Positions 24,307 to 34,642 of a stretch of 64,000 nucleotides of DNA are shown piece after piece. Where the stretch lies: NCBI RefSeq assembly GCF_003369575.1, contig NZ_PIOC01000032.1:76972-140971 (forward strand), in the 5' to 3' direction. Both the position numbers and the translations under genes were made by a program. The notes under the pieces are model-generated. The model was given only the letters and a program-made list of their open reading frames with translations. It was not told the origin of the DNA and did not search any database. Source of the stretch: Oceanobacillus arenosus (GTDB lineage: Bacteria; Bacillota; Bacilli; Bacillales; Amphibacillaceae). Numbering within the stretch: the stretch's first letter is position 1; every line of letters starts with the position of its first letter.

Positions 24307-25467
24307 TTAATTAACAGATTGTTTACTACTTACTAACCCGTGCTCTTGGACGAAATCCTTTAATATATCACTTAAATTAGGACCATCTATTTCATCTAAA
24401 TCATAATATACACGTGTCGTCGGTTTATTAATCGAAATGACGCGAGTTAAGTCGATTGGTGTGCCAATAATCACTGCATCACAGTCTGCATTATTAATTG
24501 TTTCCTCAAGATCCTTCAATTGCTGTTCGCCATATCCCATTGCTGGAAGGACGTTCTCAATATGCTGGTATTTGTTGAATGTATCGGTTAGTGTACCTAC
24601 CGCGAATGGACGTGGGTCAATAACTTCCGCCGCACCTAAACGCTCCGCTGCAACTGTACCAGCGCCAAGCTTCATCTCTCCATGTGTAAGTGTCGGACCA
24701 TCTTCAACGACTAACACACGTGCTCCTCCAATAAGCTCTGGATGATCAACTGTAATCTTTGATTCGGCTTTAATAATTATGCTGTTTGGACTTGCGAGTT
24801 TTATATTATTTTCTACAATTTGCACATTTTCCTCTGGTGCACTATCGACTTTATTAATGACCGCAACATCAGTCGTTCTTAGGCAAACTTCACCAGGATA
24901 GTATTTCAGCTCATGGCCTGGACGATGCGGGTCCAAGACCGTAACAGCTAAATCAGGCTCGTAGAAAGAGAAATCATTATTTCCTCGATCCCATAAAATT
25001 ACGTCGCAGCCGTCTGGATCATTTTCAGCAGCTGCTAAAATGTCTGCATAATCAACACCTGCATACACAATATTTCCACGTGAAACATGTGGTTCATATT
25101 CTTCCATTTCCTCAATCGTACAATGATGTTTCTTCAAATCCTCCACCGTCGCAAAGCGCTGCACACGTTGTGCATTTAAGTCCCCGTAAGGCATTGGATG
25201 TCTCACAGCAATGACTTTTAAATCATCTGCTAGCAGTGATTCAATAATTTTACGGGATGTTTGGCTTTTCCCTGTCCCAGTTCTTACTGCACAAACGGAA
25301 ATAACAGGCTTATTACTTTTTAGCATCGTACTGTTTGGACCGAGCAATGTGAAGTTAGCACCCGATGCATTTACAATCGCAGCTACGCCCATCACATCTT
25401 CATAATTAACATCACTATACGCAAAAACACATTCGTCGACTTGTAAATCCTTAATCAACGCTGGCAA
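24307..25467 (-). pseudogene. 5'-truncated cyclic 2,3-diphosphoglycerate synthetase-like GTPase gene
   Basis: Encodes 386 residues of a COG2403-type predicted GTPase: VCAVRTGTGKSQTSRKI (P-loop), RHPMPYGDL, LWDRGNNDFSFYEPDLAV, INKVDSA, and a C-terminal domain ending in YYDLDEIDGPNL. Family members, as I recall, begin about 60 residues earlier with a Rossmann-like segment. Here the first homologous residues (LPALIKDLQVDECVFAYSDV) follow directly after a family C repeat with an in-frame TGA. The TTG used as start is an internal Leu codon of the family, though an AGGATCAA before it could allow weak initiation. The gene most likely lost its 5' end at the repeat; residual activity is possible because the P-loop is intact. 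Confidence 0.72.
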
Positions 25468-25485
25468 TTGATCCTGTGAAAAGGA

Positions 25486-25546
25486 GACACGGGGTCAGGC
25501 ACTTTGTCCCACGGATAAGTAATGGGACGTGCCTATCCCTGCGTCC
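25486..25546. repeat. Repeat family C head element at a gene break
   Basis: GGGTCAGGCACTTTGTCCC and GGGACGTGCCTATCCC form an imperfect inverted repeat around a 13-base centre. The element occupies exactly the space between blaI and the truncated GTPase gene, at the point where homology to the GTPase family stops. Confidence 0.65.
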
Positions 25547-25927
25547 CTATTTATTTTGTTTTTTATCCAATATGGAGCGTAATTCCTTAATATCCTTTTC
25601 CGATAATGTATCATCCTGGATAAATTGAACAACCATCGATTTTAATGCCCCGCCATATACGCGTTTAATGAAGGACTGTGTTTCTGCCTTTCGACATTCA
25701 TCCTGCGTATATAACGGGAAAAAGGTATAGACCCTCTGATCCGTATTTACACCAACCACCTGCTTTTTAGCCAGGCGATCCAAAAGCGTGCGTACGGTTT
25801 TTGGCTTCCAATCGGTATGCTTCTGGATTGAGGAAGTAACTTCATTGGCAGTTTGCGGTGCCTTCTCCCAGAGTACGTTCATCACTTCCCATTCCGCTTC
25901 TGAAATATCGGGTATTTTTTTCGGCAC
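25547..25927 (-). CDS. blaI: BlaI/MecI-type beta-lactamase repressor
   Basis: A 126-residue winged-helix repressor: ISEAEWEVMNVLWEKAPQTANEV, recognition region WKPKTVRTLLDRLAKK, and a C-terminal dimerisation tail. A GTG start at 25927 has GGAGGG upstream. It lies 19 bases behind blaR1 in the same leftward operon. It is expected to bind TACA-NN-TGTA boxes in the divergent control region and to be inactivated by proteolysis when BlaR1 senses a beta-lactam. The known BlaI/MecI cleavage region in helix 3 is not resolvable by eye. Confidence 0.93.
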   Translation of the reverse strand: MPKKIPDISEAEWEVMNVLWEKAPQTANEVTSSIQKHTDWKPKTVRTLLDRLAKKQVVGVNTDQRVYTFFPLYTQDECRKAETQSFIKRVYGGALKSMVVQFIQDDTLSEKDIKELRSILDKKQNK

Positions 25928-25946
25928 TGTTTATCCCTCCTGACGA

Positions 25947-27719
25947 TCAATAAATTCCTTTATCCTTTAAAATTGATAAGGTTATTTCTGCTGCTCTGCT
26001 TCCTAGAGCATGATCCTTATGCTGTATGTTTGTTGCAAAGAAGTAAGTATTGTCTTTCTCCTCCACATAGCCTATGAACCAGCCGTTTATGCTGCGGCCA
26101 TTTACGGTTCCAGTGCCAGTTTTTCCAGATAGCTGCAAATCATCATTATCTTCCAGCAGCAGGGTATCTTTTACAGTTTGAACATGTTTCTCCTTAAATC
26201 CAAATTTATTGCTATAAAAAGCTTCCAGCAATTGTACTTGTTCAACAGGAGAGATTTTAAGTGACGATTCCAGCCAATATTGTTCTATACCCCCGGAAAC
26301 ATCGTAATTACCATAGCCTATTTTTTTCAAATTTGACTGGATTGTACGTAATGGCATTTTCTCATCTAATTCCTGAAAGTACCAGGTTACCGAATCAGCC
26401 ATCGCTGTATCTAAATCCTGATCCATATTCCAGGAAGCGTATGGATACTTTTCACCATTCCATCTCAAGGTGGAATTTCCGTCAGTTATAATATTAGATT
26501 CCAAGCCAAACAAAGCACTGTATATTTTATATGTTGAATTTGGTGAAACCCTTAATGTACTCTGATCTTCATTATAAATATGATACTTATCTGCTTGCTT
26601 ATCGTATAATACAAAGCTTCCTTCATATTCATTGAAATAATCGCTAAGATCTTCATACGTAACCTTTCCGCCATCAAAATCATAACGATTATTAGCTTGG
26701 CCCATGGCAGAAACGAAGGGAATCTGGGAAACTAACAGCAAAACTCCTGCCATCATAAAGATTACTGCACTCTTAAGCTTTTGCAGCCTTAGATCCCTTT
26801 TAAAAGATGCAATTTTTTTGATGCGTTTTTCAACTTGTTTTTTGGAGCCATTCAGCTGATTAGCCAATGTAAAGTTTCGTTGCTTCGATGACCCATCAAT
26901 AAAATTAAGAATCGTATGTCCATAATCGGTATAGCAATCCTCATCCAGTGCATGCAGCACAGCAGCATCACACGCTATTTCGCGGTCCAATCTCATTTCC
27001 TTAAAGGCAAACCAGACAAGTGGGTTAAACCAGTACAGGATTTGAAAAATGGCCGCTGCATAATTGATTAAAATATCTTTAGATTTATAGTGCGTTAACT
27101 CATGCAAAAAAATATACTTGATTTCCTCTTTTGAAAGCCATTCATCAAAACGTTCCGGCAGCACAATGTACGTCTTCAATAGACCGAACGTCATTGGTGA
27201 GTTAACAAGCGCTGATTCTCCAACAATCAACTTCCCAGAAATATCTAACTGCTGTTTGCACTGATTAAATATTATGAGAGCCTCTTCGTCTTTCAGTTTA
27301 GCCATTGTGCCTTTAATCCGTTTTAATTTCAAACCTGCATGCAGCATGACAACAGCCAGCACGATCATTCCGGAAATCCATATACTTGCTGCAGCGATAT
27401 TCAATATTGCTGAACTGGAACGCTGGACAGATAAGGTAAAGTCTTCCATCCAATTTGCATTGTTTACAGCTGCCGTCTTCTCATCTTTAGCAGCAGTAAT
27501 AGCAGACATATCATTCATATCCACTGAATGAAAGTGGGTATCGAAATGGATGGAATCATTAGGAAGAAATGGAAGCAGCAGCACAAGCAGCAACAGAAAC
27601 CACAGATTGTATTGCCATTTTGCTGATAATTGCTTGTGAAAAACCTTCTTAATCAGCATAATAATCCCTACAGTAAGGGAAGATAGAATAAAATTTATTA
27701 TAAAATCTGAAACGGACAT
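25947..27719 (-). CDS. blaR1: BlaR1-type beta-lactam sensor/antirepressor
   Basis: A 590-residue membrane sensor. The N-terminal part has several helices and an M56 zinc metalloprotease domain (HELTHY), followed by a last helix (LKSAVIFMMAGVLLLVSQI) and an extracellular penicillin-binding domain with acylatable Ser in STYK, a downstream SVTWYFQ in the usual SxN region, and KTGTG. Beta-lactam acylation is known to trigger the protease, which removes BlaI. ATG 27719 with GGAG upstream is preferred over the ATG at 27734. It is first gene of the blaR1-blaI operon, divergent from the beta-lactamase. Confidence 0.95.
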   Translation of the reverse strand: MSVSDFIINFILSSLTVGIIMLIKKVFHKQLSAKWQYNLWFLLLLVLLLPFLPNDSIHFDTHFHSVDMNDMSAITAAKDEKTAAVNNANWMEDFTLSVQRSSSAILNIAAASIWISGMIVLAVVMLHAGLKLKRIKGTMAKLKDEEALIIFNQCKQQLDISGKLIVGESALVNSPMTFGLLKTYIVLPERFDEWLSKEEIKYIFLHELTHYKSKDILINYAAAIFQILYWFNPLVWFAFKEMRLDREIACDAAVLHALDEDCYTDYGHTILNFIDGSSKQRNFTLANQLNGSKKQVEKRIKKIASFKRDLRLQKLKSAVIFMMAGVLLLVSQIPFVSAMGQANNRYDFDGGKVTYEDLSDYFNEYEGSFVLYDKQADKYHIYNEDQSTLRVSPNSTYKIYSALFGLESNIITDGNSTLRWNGEKYPYASWNMDQDLDTAMADSVTWYFQELDEKMPLRTIQSNLKKIGYGNYDVSGGIEQYWLESSLKISPVEQVQLLEAFYSNKFGFKEKHVQTVKDTLLLEDNDDLQLSGKTGTGTVNGRSINGWFIGYVEEKDNTYFFATNIQHKDHALGSRAAEITLSILKDKGIY

Positions 27720-27774
27720 GTAAATCGTCTCCATTTCTTAAGTGCAAATTATTAATTTATATATTTCCAAAGAT

Positions 27775-27892
27775 TACACATGTAGTACCTAAATATTATC
27801 ACTTTAGCTGTCTCATATCAAACGAACATATTGTTAACTTGTTTTGGGTTGACATTTTTTGACTACAGTTGTAATATTTGATTACACATGTA
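27775..27892. promoter_or_regulatory. Divergent bla control region with three BlaI boxes
   Basis: TACACATGTA (27775-27784), TACAGTTGTA (27864-27873) and TACACATGTA (27883-27892) match the TACA-NN-TGTA core of BlaI/MecI operators. The beta-lactamase promoter is TTGACA (27849-27854), 17 bp, TAATAT (27872-27877); one box covers the spacer and -10, and one lies just after. The first box faces blaR1-blaI, 56 bp from its start, so both operons should be repressed together. Confidence 0.92.
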
Positions 27893-27934
27893 GTCGCATG
27901 TGCATAAATAATTATTTTACTGGAGGCTATGCTT

Positions 27935-28885
27935 TTGAAAAAATTAACTCACACCATATTACGTGCACGTAAACTTGAGATTACCATATTGCTATGTTTA
28001 CTGGCGATAATTGCTTTAGCCGGATGTGCAGACAAAGGAGAAAAGGAACAAAGTGCATCCGAAGCGCCATCCAAGGCAGAAAACCACAAAACAGAGAGTT
28101 CGAGTGCAGATAATGAGTTCGCTAAGTTGGAGGAAACATTCGATGCACGGCTAGGTGTATATGCCATTGATACCGGGTCCGGACAAGTCATCTCCTATCA
28201 GGAAGATGAACGCTTCGCCTATACATCTACCTTTAAGGCACTAGCATCAGGTGCATTACTGCAAAAGAATGAAATAGAAGATTTAAATAAAGTCATTACT
28301 TACACAGAGGATGAGTTAATCACGTATTCTCCTGTTACAGAGAAACATGTCGATACAGGGATGACGCTTAGAGAAATAATCGAAGCGGCTGTCCGTTACA
28401 GTGATAATACTGCAGGAAATCTATTATTAAATGAACTTGGAGGTCCCGAGGGGTTTGAGGAAGCATTGAGAGAGATTGGTGATGAAGTTACAGAAGCTGA
28501 CCGTTTTGAACCAACCTTAAACACAGCCGTACCTGGTGATTCACAGGATACAAGCACACCGAAGGCAGTGGCCACAAGTTTAAAGGAATTTGCAGTCAGT
28601 GATCTGCTCTCTGAAGAAAAGCGTGCAATCTTTAATGATTGGCTAAGCGGGAATGCCACTGGTGACAAACTGATTCGCGCTGGTGTGCCAGATGACTGGA
28701 AGGTCGGCGATAAGAGCGGCGCTGGCGGTTACGGCACACGAAATGATATTGCTGTCATTTGGCCGCCAGATAGAGAACCCATTGTTATCGCAATCCTTTC
28801 GAGTCGCGATACGGAAGATGCCACATATGATGATGCACTGATTGCAGAGGCAGCCAAAGTTGTAGTCAATGTACTGATGAAGTAA
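27935..28885 (+). CDS. bla: Class A beta-lactamase, lipoprotein form
   Basis: Serine beta-lactamase that hydrolyses penicillins. The signal sequence ends in a lipobox (ALAGC), so the enzyme should be lipid-anchored outside the membrane. Active-site blocks are all present: STFK (Ser70/Lys73), SDN (130-132), EPTLN (Glu166/Asn170) and KSGAGG (Lys234). The TTG at 27935 is chosen because GGAGG lies at good spacing; the ATG at 27929 is only 2 bases from it. It is inducible through BlaR1/BlaI (boxes in the promoter) and followed by a bidirectional terminator. In context this is probably a resident chromosomal penicillinase; no mobile element borders it. Confidence 0.96.
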   Translation: MKKLTHTILRARKLEITILLCLLAIIALAGCADKGEKEQSASEAPSKAENHKTESSSADNEFAKLEETFDARLGVYAIDTGSGQVISYQEDERFAYTSTFKALASGALLQKNEIEDLNKVITYTEDELITYSPVTEKHVDTGMTLREIIEAAVRYSDNTAGNLLLNELGGPEGFEEALREIGDEVTEADRFEPTLNTAVPGDSQDTSTPKAVATSLKEFAVSDLLSEEKRAIFNDWLSGNATGDKLIRAGVPDDWKVGDKSGAGGYGTRNDIAVIWPPDREPIVIAILSSRDTEDATYDDALIAEAAKVVVNVLMK

Positions 28886-28987
28886 ACCGGAAAACTAGAT
28901 GGGTCAATTCTTTTTCCGGCAGATAAGGCCGTAGCTTAAGGGGCCTGGCTAAGCCTTGGAAATTATCATGTAGAATGGGCACATAAA

Positions 28988-29013
28988 AAAACGGGACAGT
29001 GCTGTCCCGTTTT
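28988..29013. terminator. Bidirectional terminator between bla and the amylopullulanase
   Basis: AAAACGGGACAG (28988-28999) pairs perfectly with CTGTCCCGTTTT (29002-29013); A and T runs on the two sides let it work for both convergent genes. Confidence 0.92.
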
Positions 29014-29028
29014 AAAACTTTTCCTGCA

Positions 29029-32000
29029 TCATTTTTTAACGTTTTTCCCCTTTCCAGGTTGTTTCTCTCCACCAACTTTCACAATCACCGCAGTTAGGGG
29101 ATCGATCGTAATCGCATCTGGAGACAATTTAAATCCAGTTGGGTTTCTCACCTCTGTAATCCCTGCTTCATCACTGTCTACCATTATTTTTCCGTCGCTT
29201 AAGTCATAGTCAGTAAGCGTCAGTGTACGTGCTTTATCGTCCGCATTGATGAATACATAATATGCTTCTTTCCCCTCGGGCGCTTTGGCACGATAGCCAA
29301 TAATCAAATCCTGCTCCTGTATTTCTGGAGCTTCGATTAGATTAACGTTGGTATTCACTTCATCCCTTGTACTCAATGTAAATGCATCGGTGGAACGACG
29401 CAGTTCAATGAGTCCTTCTGTATAGTTCTTTGTCTCTGTATGAACTGGATTGACTTTTGAATTTGTTGCCTTTTCCCAATCAAACTTATTCACCTCATCC
29501 GTTGAATCATAGGAATCATGAATAAAATATGGATACTCAAATGGATTACCCTCTACATCAGTCATGAACGTTGATTTATATGGTGGATTAGCTACCGATC
29601 CCTTGTAATCCTCGTGCCGGAATTGTTTTGTCCGACCATATTCCTGACCGGAATGCAGGAAGGCTGTTCCCTGGGATGTCAATACAAGTGTATTCCCAAG
29701 CCGAATGCGTTTATGAATTTCTTCTTCATGGTCTTTTGGATCTTTCTTAATCGACTGTGCGATAACGTCATGAAGGGTCAAATTGTCATGTGCAGCAATA
29801 TAGGATACGACATCACCAGGATCATCTGCCAGGAAATTATGCGGATTAGCTGTAACGTTATCGAAAATCTGCTGAATATTCCTTGCCCCACCGGTTAGAA
29901 AACGAGGTTCACCTTCCGAGCCGAAACCAGACTTCAGTTCATTTCTTATTTCATCGGAAAACGACGCAACGCTATCCGTATGCTGCATCCAATCCTGATC
30001 TGCCGGCATCACATCTCCGCCATTTTCATCACCTGCATACGTTCTCCATCCCTCTCCAATCATAAGGATGTTTGGATTCAGTTCTTTTGCTTTGTCATAC
30101 GCCATTTGGATTGTTTCGGCATCATGGTCCCCCATCATGTCAAAGCGGAATCCATCCACTTTAAACTCATCGACCCAGTATGTGATCGAGTCAACAAGGA
30201 CTTTCCTAGTCATTTCATGTGTCGTACCTAAACGTCCGCCGCCAAAACTCTCCCTTGGCGTACCATCTGCATCCATGAAATGATAGTAATTTGGCTCCAG
30301 ATTTTCAAAAATATCCACTTTTGCTGTATGGTTGTAAACCACATCAAGGACGACACCCATATCACGTTTATGAATTTCCTTAATTAAGAATTTAAATTCC
30401 TTAATCCGCTCCTCGGCGTCATCCGGATCTTCCGAATACATGCCTGTCAATGAAAAATAACTATGTGGGTCATAACCCCAGTTATAATTGTTGTCACTGG
30501 ATGAATAATCGAGCAGTCGTTCACGATCAAATTCATTTACATTGTAATAGTTCATCACCGGAAGCAGTTGAATATGGGTCACTCCTAATTCTTCCAGATA
30601 ATCTAGCTTCTCAATGAATGCAGCAAACGTTCCAAAGTCGGAATTCAAATCATCTGCAATACTCGGATCTGATGTAAAGTCACGGACATGCGCCTCATAA
30701 ATGATGGCATCCTCTCGTTCTTCAAACCCGTCAATATCTGCGTAACGGAGTGTCGGACCAATTTTCGCTGGATCGACAATAGCTGCTTTTCCAACCGGAA
30801 TTTCATCTACCTCTTCTACGTTCCATGTTGCCATTGATTTTGCATACGGATCCAGGGCGAGCACTTTTTCCCCATCGCGCTCAATTTCATAATGATAATA
30901 ATACCCAGTAAGATTAGGAACACCGGTATTGCCTTTATTTAATGTAACCTCCCAGACGCCACCTTCATCTTTTTTCATTGGAACAGGTTCGCCAACAACT
31001 TTATCCTGATCTTTTTTATCGTATAAAATAACTGAAACATTATCCGCACTTGGCGACCAGACCTTTAACGTCGCAGATTTGTTTTTGTTTAATGTTGCTC
31101 CCAGGTCATCGCCATCATAACTGAATAACTCATCGGTAAGCTTATAGCTCTTATTCACCTGTACCGACTGATTCATAAAAGTAGCAAGATACGGTGCAAG
31201 TTCCGCACTAAAAGAGCCTTTCAAATGAACGGTCTTGCCATCTTCATTCTTTGTAACCGAGCTTATTTTCACATCATTGCCGTCTTTGTCCTTTAATTCA
31301 ATACCTTCGAAAAGTTCCTGCTCAGAGAAATCAACTGTTGATGTAAAACTCAGGTCAATCTGGTCGAGTGCAACCAGTTCGCCATATTTGATTCCTTCTT
31401 CAAAAACATAATACGGATTGGTATAAACAGTTTCATCGCCCTCTTTTAGGAAAATTTGGTGATGAGCGTCAAGCTCGGAGAAGGACATATCTCCAGTTTG
31501 ATTGCCCCCGTCTTGTCTCTCCACCAACAGGAAGCCGATTTCTTTAGCATCTTCAACGAGATCAACATCCACATAAGCACCGTATTTTCCTACTTGCTCA
31601 TTTGAAAATGCATGTGCACCCATCGGCCAGTTCACGTTAGGTTCCAATACATCGCCCCATGTCCATACTCCCCATGGTTCATAGGCTTCGTCCTCACTTA
31701 AATAATTAATCCGCAGTGTATTCGGATCGAGGTTAGCTGGTTCATATAGCGATACGTATCCATCTTCGGATAGCCAAATCTCGTTCATTTCAGGTGACAG
31801 GATGTCGACAGAAATATCAGGTGTCACATTGGAACCATTGGAATTATTTACAAGCATCCCGACTGTCTCTGCAGCCTCCGTTAGCTTGATATCGACATAG
31901 GCACCATAGTCGGTTAGACGATTATCCGTAAATGGCGAAGCTCCACCAGGCCAGCTCCCATTTTGTTCCGATGGTGTTTCTACATCTCCCCAGAACCATA

Positions 32001-34590
32001 GTCCAAGTCCTGCAAAATCAATGTCTGATCGTTCATAATGGACCCTTAGTGTATCCTCAGGGATTTCTTCATCCTCTAGATTTCCTTCCTCGATTATTGT
32101 CCCATACGCTGCAGTCAGCAGCACTGTTCCACCATCAGCCAGTGATGGCAGCGTGATAGATATCGTTTGATCACCATCTGCCCTATACACGTTACCCGAA
32201 TAATGATCCGTCACAACAGTTTCTCCTGAGTCCACAGCTAACTTTACTTCTTTTTCATCATTTGAGACATTCAAGCCTACATACACTGAATCTTCCTTAT
32301 GCGTCCGTTCAACGAGCAGAAATTGTTCCGCATCCGATCCCGCAATATCATCTCGTGAACCACGGGAAAGCGTCTCAGAAAATTCTTCCCGGAAATCTAG
32401 TACCTTTTCATAATGGGCCAAGATGGCATTATCTTTGGCAAGTTCAAAGTCCATATTGTACCTGTTATCCTGAATTGGATAGTTATTAGCCCCGCTCAAG
32501 CCAAGCTCTTCACCATAATAGATCACTGGCTGCCCCTTCGCTGTGAGCTGCAGTGTTGCTGCTGCCTTTAACTTTCCTTCATCATTACCAACGGAATATA
32601 AAAATCCATCTTCATCATGGCTGCCAAGGAATTGCCCGAGAGTTGCCGTATTGGATAAACCGCTATTTCTGCTTTCAAGGAGTTGATTCGCATCTTCCAC
32701 ATTGCCATTAACAAAATCTCTGGCAATATTCTTGAACTCAAAATCGAGCAGTGAATCCATTTCCCCTTTCTCTAAAAAGCCAAAGTCTTCATGCTGACTT
32801 GCTCCCCAAGCTTCGCCAATCATTTTGAAAGAAGGATCTTCAGATGTCAGTGCATTCTTAAATGCTTTCCATGTGATGTGATCGACATGCTTTACCGTAT
32901 CGACACGGAAATAGGAAATCGCATTGCCATTTTCTGTTCGGGATTTTTCAATCCAGTCTTTTTGCCAATCGATTACCTGGTCACGAACCTCTGGATTCTC
33001 TGTTGTAAAGTCCGGAAGACCAGCAAGTTCCCCAGTCACCTCATCATTGCCAACATCACTTCCCTGTCTTAGCAGAGAATTGTAAACGGATCGCTCTTCA
33101 TCCGTCGGGTACCCTAAAGGTTGTTCAGCTTCAGGAAGTTCACCATCAATTTCCTTCAATCCATATCCGACATGATTAAGGACAACATCGACCATAATTT
33201 TCATATCGCGGGCTGCTGCTTCATCGATCAGCTCATGCAAGTCTCCGATATCCCCAAAGTGCGGATTCAAGTTCTCAAAGTCACTTCCCCAGTACCCGTG
33301 GTATCCATAAAAAGGCTGATCCGGGTAGGCATCCTGGGAATTGTACCTTACATCATATTTGATATTTTCTACAATGGGACTGATCCAAATCGTATTGACT
33401 CCAAGGTTATCGAGATAATCCAATTTTTCCGTAATACCTTTTAAATCTCCACCGTGGTATGTTCCCGGCTTGCTCGTATCATAATTTAAACCATAGGGGT
33501 CATTATTCGATTCATCCCCGTCAAAAAATCTGTCGGTTAAAAGAAAGTAAATAACTGCTTCGTCCCAGTCAAAGTCTTCTCCCTCAGCAAACTCACGTGT
33601 TTTTACTTCAACAGTTGTTGTCCCGTTATGTGCCTTGCCGAATTCATCTACAATAGTCAGCGGGATTTCTTTCACACCAGCAGGTACATCCTCTTTGACA
33701 GCGATTGTCACTTCATTTAGTTCAGAATTAATTTCTAATTTTTCTGGTCCACCGAGTGATGACATATCAGCAAAAATTTCCCGAATACCAGCACCGCTTT
33801 CATTTTCGATATTCAGTGAAAGAACTGCATTTTCATTGTAATTAATGCTTTCCGGAGTTATCGTTGCGGATACAGCCATATCCACAATCAGATTTTCAAT
33901 GATAGACTCTTCATAATATGGATTGGTTACTTCTTCCGTTTGGCCGTCTTCCGTTACCAGAAATGAATAGGGATAGGTTCCTTCTGGAAAATCCGCATAT
34001 ATATATTCATAGCGTTCGTTTGCTTCATCATACGCCATCTCAAATGTATCGCCTGCAACCTTCAGTTCTACTTTTTCCAAGCTATCCATCGCATCATTTA
34101 GATACAAATCAGAATCACGATAATAGAAAGTTGCGTTCCCATTGTTAATCTGTGCCTTTGGAATTTCGGGAACGATATGAACATCTTTATTCCCCTGCTG
34201 TACAGATACTTTGGTGACTGTTTCCTGCTGATTAATCTGGATGAACCGGTCGATATGCTGCCCATTCGGTTCACGATCTCCCCAGTCTTTTTTACGAATA
34301 ATAAATCCTATTTCCTTTGTGGTTGGGGCAACCTCAATAAAAGCAGTAGCTAGTCCATTTTCAAATCCCGTAAAATCAATATTATCGTCTTGGACTCCCG
34401 TATTCCAAACCCAAACATCCCAGCTATCATAATTCCCATCCTCCCGTTCATACGTCAGACGAACAGTACGGTTATCGGTATTCGAATCCGCATGTACCTG
34501 CTGAATTGAAACGAACGGAAGTGTAGCACTTAATATCATCATGAAAATCATGATTAGTGCAGTAAACCGACGCCCTAAACTTTTGCGCAT
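29029..34590 (-). CDS. Secreted bifunctional amylopullulanase (two GH13 catalytic domains)
   Basis: An 1853-residue exoenzyme that should cleave both alpha-1,4 and alpha-1,6 links of starch or pullulan. Order: signal peptide (cleavage after VHA near 35); a CBM41-like starch-binding domain (about 42-140); Ig-like modules (to about 330); a GH13 amylase domain (about 335-790) with GVNTIWISPI, nucleophile Asp in FRVDTVKH, acid Glu in MIGEAWG and LGSHDE; two more CBM41-like domains (about 845-1070); a CBM48-like region; a type I pullulanase domain (about 1260-1750) with YNWGYDP, DGFRFDMMGDHD, MIGEGW and AAHDN. There is no sortase motif. The architecture resembles the alkaline amylopullulanase of Bacillus sp. 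KSM-1378. ATG lies 13 bases after GGAG. A perfect cre match upstream predicts CcpA repression. Confidence 0.93.
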   Translation of the reverse strand: MRKSLGRRFTALIMIFMMILSATLPFVSIQQVHADSNTDNRTVRLTYEREDGNYDSWDVWVWNTGVQDDNIDFTGFENGLATAFIEVAPTTKEIGFIIRKKDWGDREPNGQHIDRFIQINQQETVTKVSVQQGNKDVHIVPEIPKAQINNGNATFYYRDSDLYLNDAMDSLEKVELKVAGDTFEMAYDEANERYEYIYADFPEGTYPYSFLVTEDGQTEEVTNPYYEESIIENLIVDMAVSATITPESINYNENAVLSLNIENESGAGIREIFADMSSLGGPEKLEINSELNEVTIAVKEDVPAGVKEIPLTIVDEFGKAHNGTTTVEVKTREFAEGEDFDWDEAVIYFLLTDRFFDGDESNNDPYGLNYDTSKPGTYHGGDLKGITEKLDYLDNLGVNTIWISPIVENIKYDVRYNSQDAYPDQPFYGYHGYWGSDFENLNPHFGDIGDLHELIDEAAARDMKIMVDVVLNHVGYGLKEIDGELPEAEQPLGYPTDEERSVYNSLLRQGSDVGNDEVTGELAGLPDFTTENPEVRDQVIDWQKDWIEKSRTENGNAISYFRVDTVKHVDHITWKAFKNALTSEDPSFKMIGEAWGASQHEDFGFLEKGEMDSLLDFEFKNIARDFVNGNVEDANQLLESRNSGLSNTATLGQFLGSHDEDGFLYSVGNDEGKLKAAATLQLTAKGQPVIYYGEELGLSGANNYPIQDNRYNMDFELAKDNAILAHYEKVLDFREEFSETLSRGSRDDIAGSDAEQFLLVERTHKEDSVYVGLNVSNDEKEVKLAVDSGETVVTDHYSGNVYRADGDQTISITLPSLADGGTVLLTAAYGTIIEEGNLEDEEIPEDTLRVHYERSDIDFAGLGLWFWGDVETPSEQNGSWPGGASPFTDNRLTDYGAYVDIKLTEAAETVGMLVNNSNGSNVTPDISVDILSPEMNEIWLSEDGYVSLYEPANLDPNTLRINYLSEDEAYEPWGVWTWGDVLEPNVNWPMGAHAFSNEQVGKYGAYVDVDLVEDAKEIGFLLVERQDGGNQTGDMSFSELDAHHQIFLKEGDETVYTNPYYVFEEGIKYGELVALDQIDLSFTSTVDFSEQELFEGIELKDKDGNDVKISSVTKNEDGKTVHLKGSFSAELAPYLATFMNQSVQVNKSYKLTDELFSYDGDDLGATLNKNKSATLKVWSPSADNVSVILYDKKDQDKVVGEPVPMKKDEGGVWEVTLNKGNTGVPNLTGYYYHYEIERDGEKVLALDPYAKSMATWNVEEVDEIPVGKAAIVDPAKIGPTLRYADIDGFEEREDAIIYEAHVRDFTSDPSIADDLNSDFGTFAAFIEKLDYLEELGVTHIQLLPVMNYYNVNEFDRERLLDYSSSDNNYNWGYDPHSYFSLTGMYSEDPDDAEERIKEFKFLIKEIHKRDMGVVLDVVYNHTAKVDIFENLEPNYYHFMDADGTPRESFGGGRLGTTHEMTRKVLVDSITYWVDEFKVDGFRFDMMGDHDAETIQMAYDKAKELNPNILMIGEGWRTYAGDENGGDVMPADQDWMQHTDSVASFSDEIRNELKSGFGSEGEPRFLTGGARNIQQIFDNVTANPHNFLADDPGDVVSYIAAHDNLTLHDVIAQSIKKDPKDHEEEIHKRIRLGNTLVLTSQGTAFLHSGQEYGRTKQFRHEDYKGSVANPPYKSTFMTDVEGNPFEYPYFIHDSYDSTDEVNKFDWEKATNSKVNPVHTETKNYTEGLIELRRSTDAFTLSTRDEVNTNVNLIEAPEIQEQDLIIGYRAKAPEGKEAYYVFINADDKARTLTLTDYDLSDGKIMVDSDEAGITEVRNPTGFKLSPDAITIDPLTAVIVKVGGEKQPGKGKNVKK

Positions 34591-34642
34591 GGCATTTTTC
34601 TCTCCTTCCTATTTGATTAGTTTCGGTAGCTAAAAGCACAAA

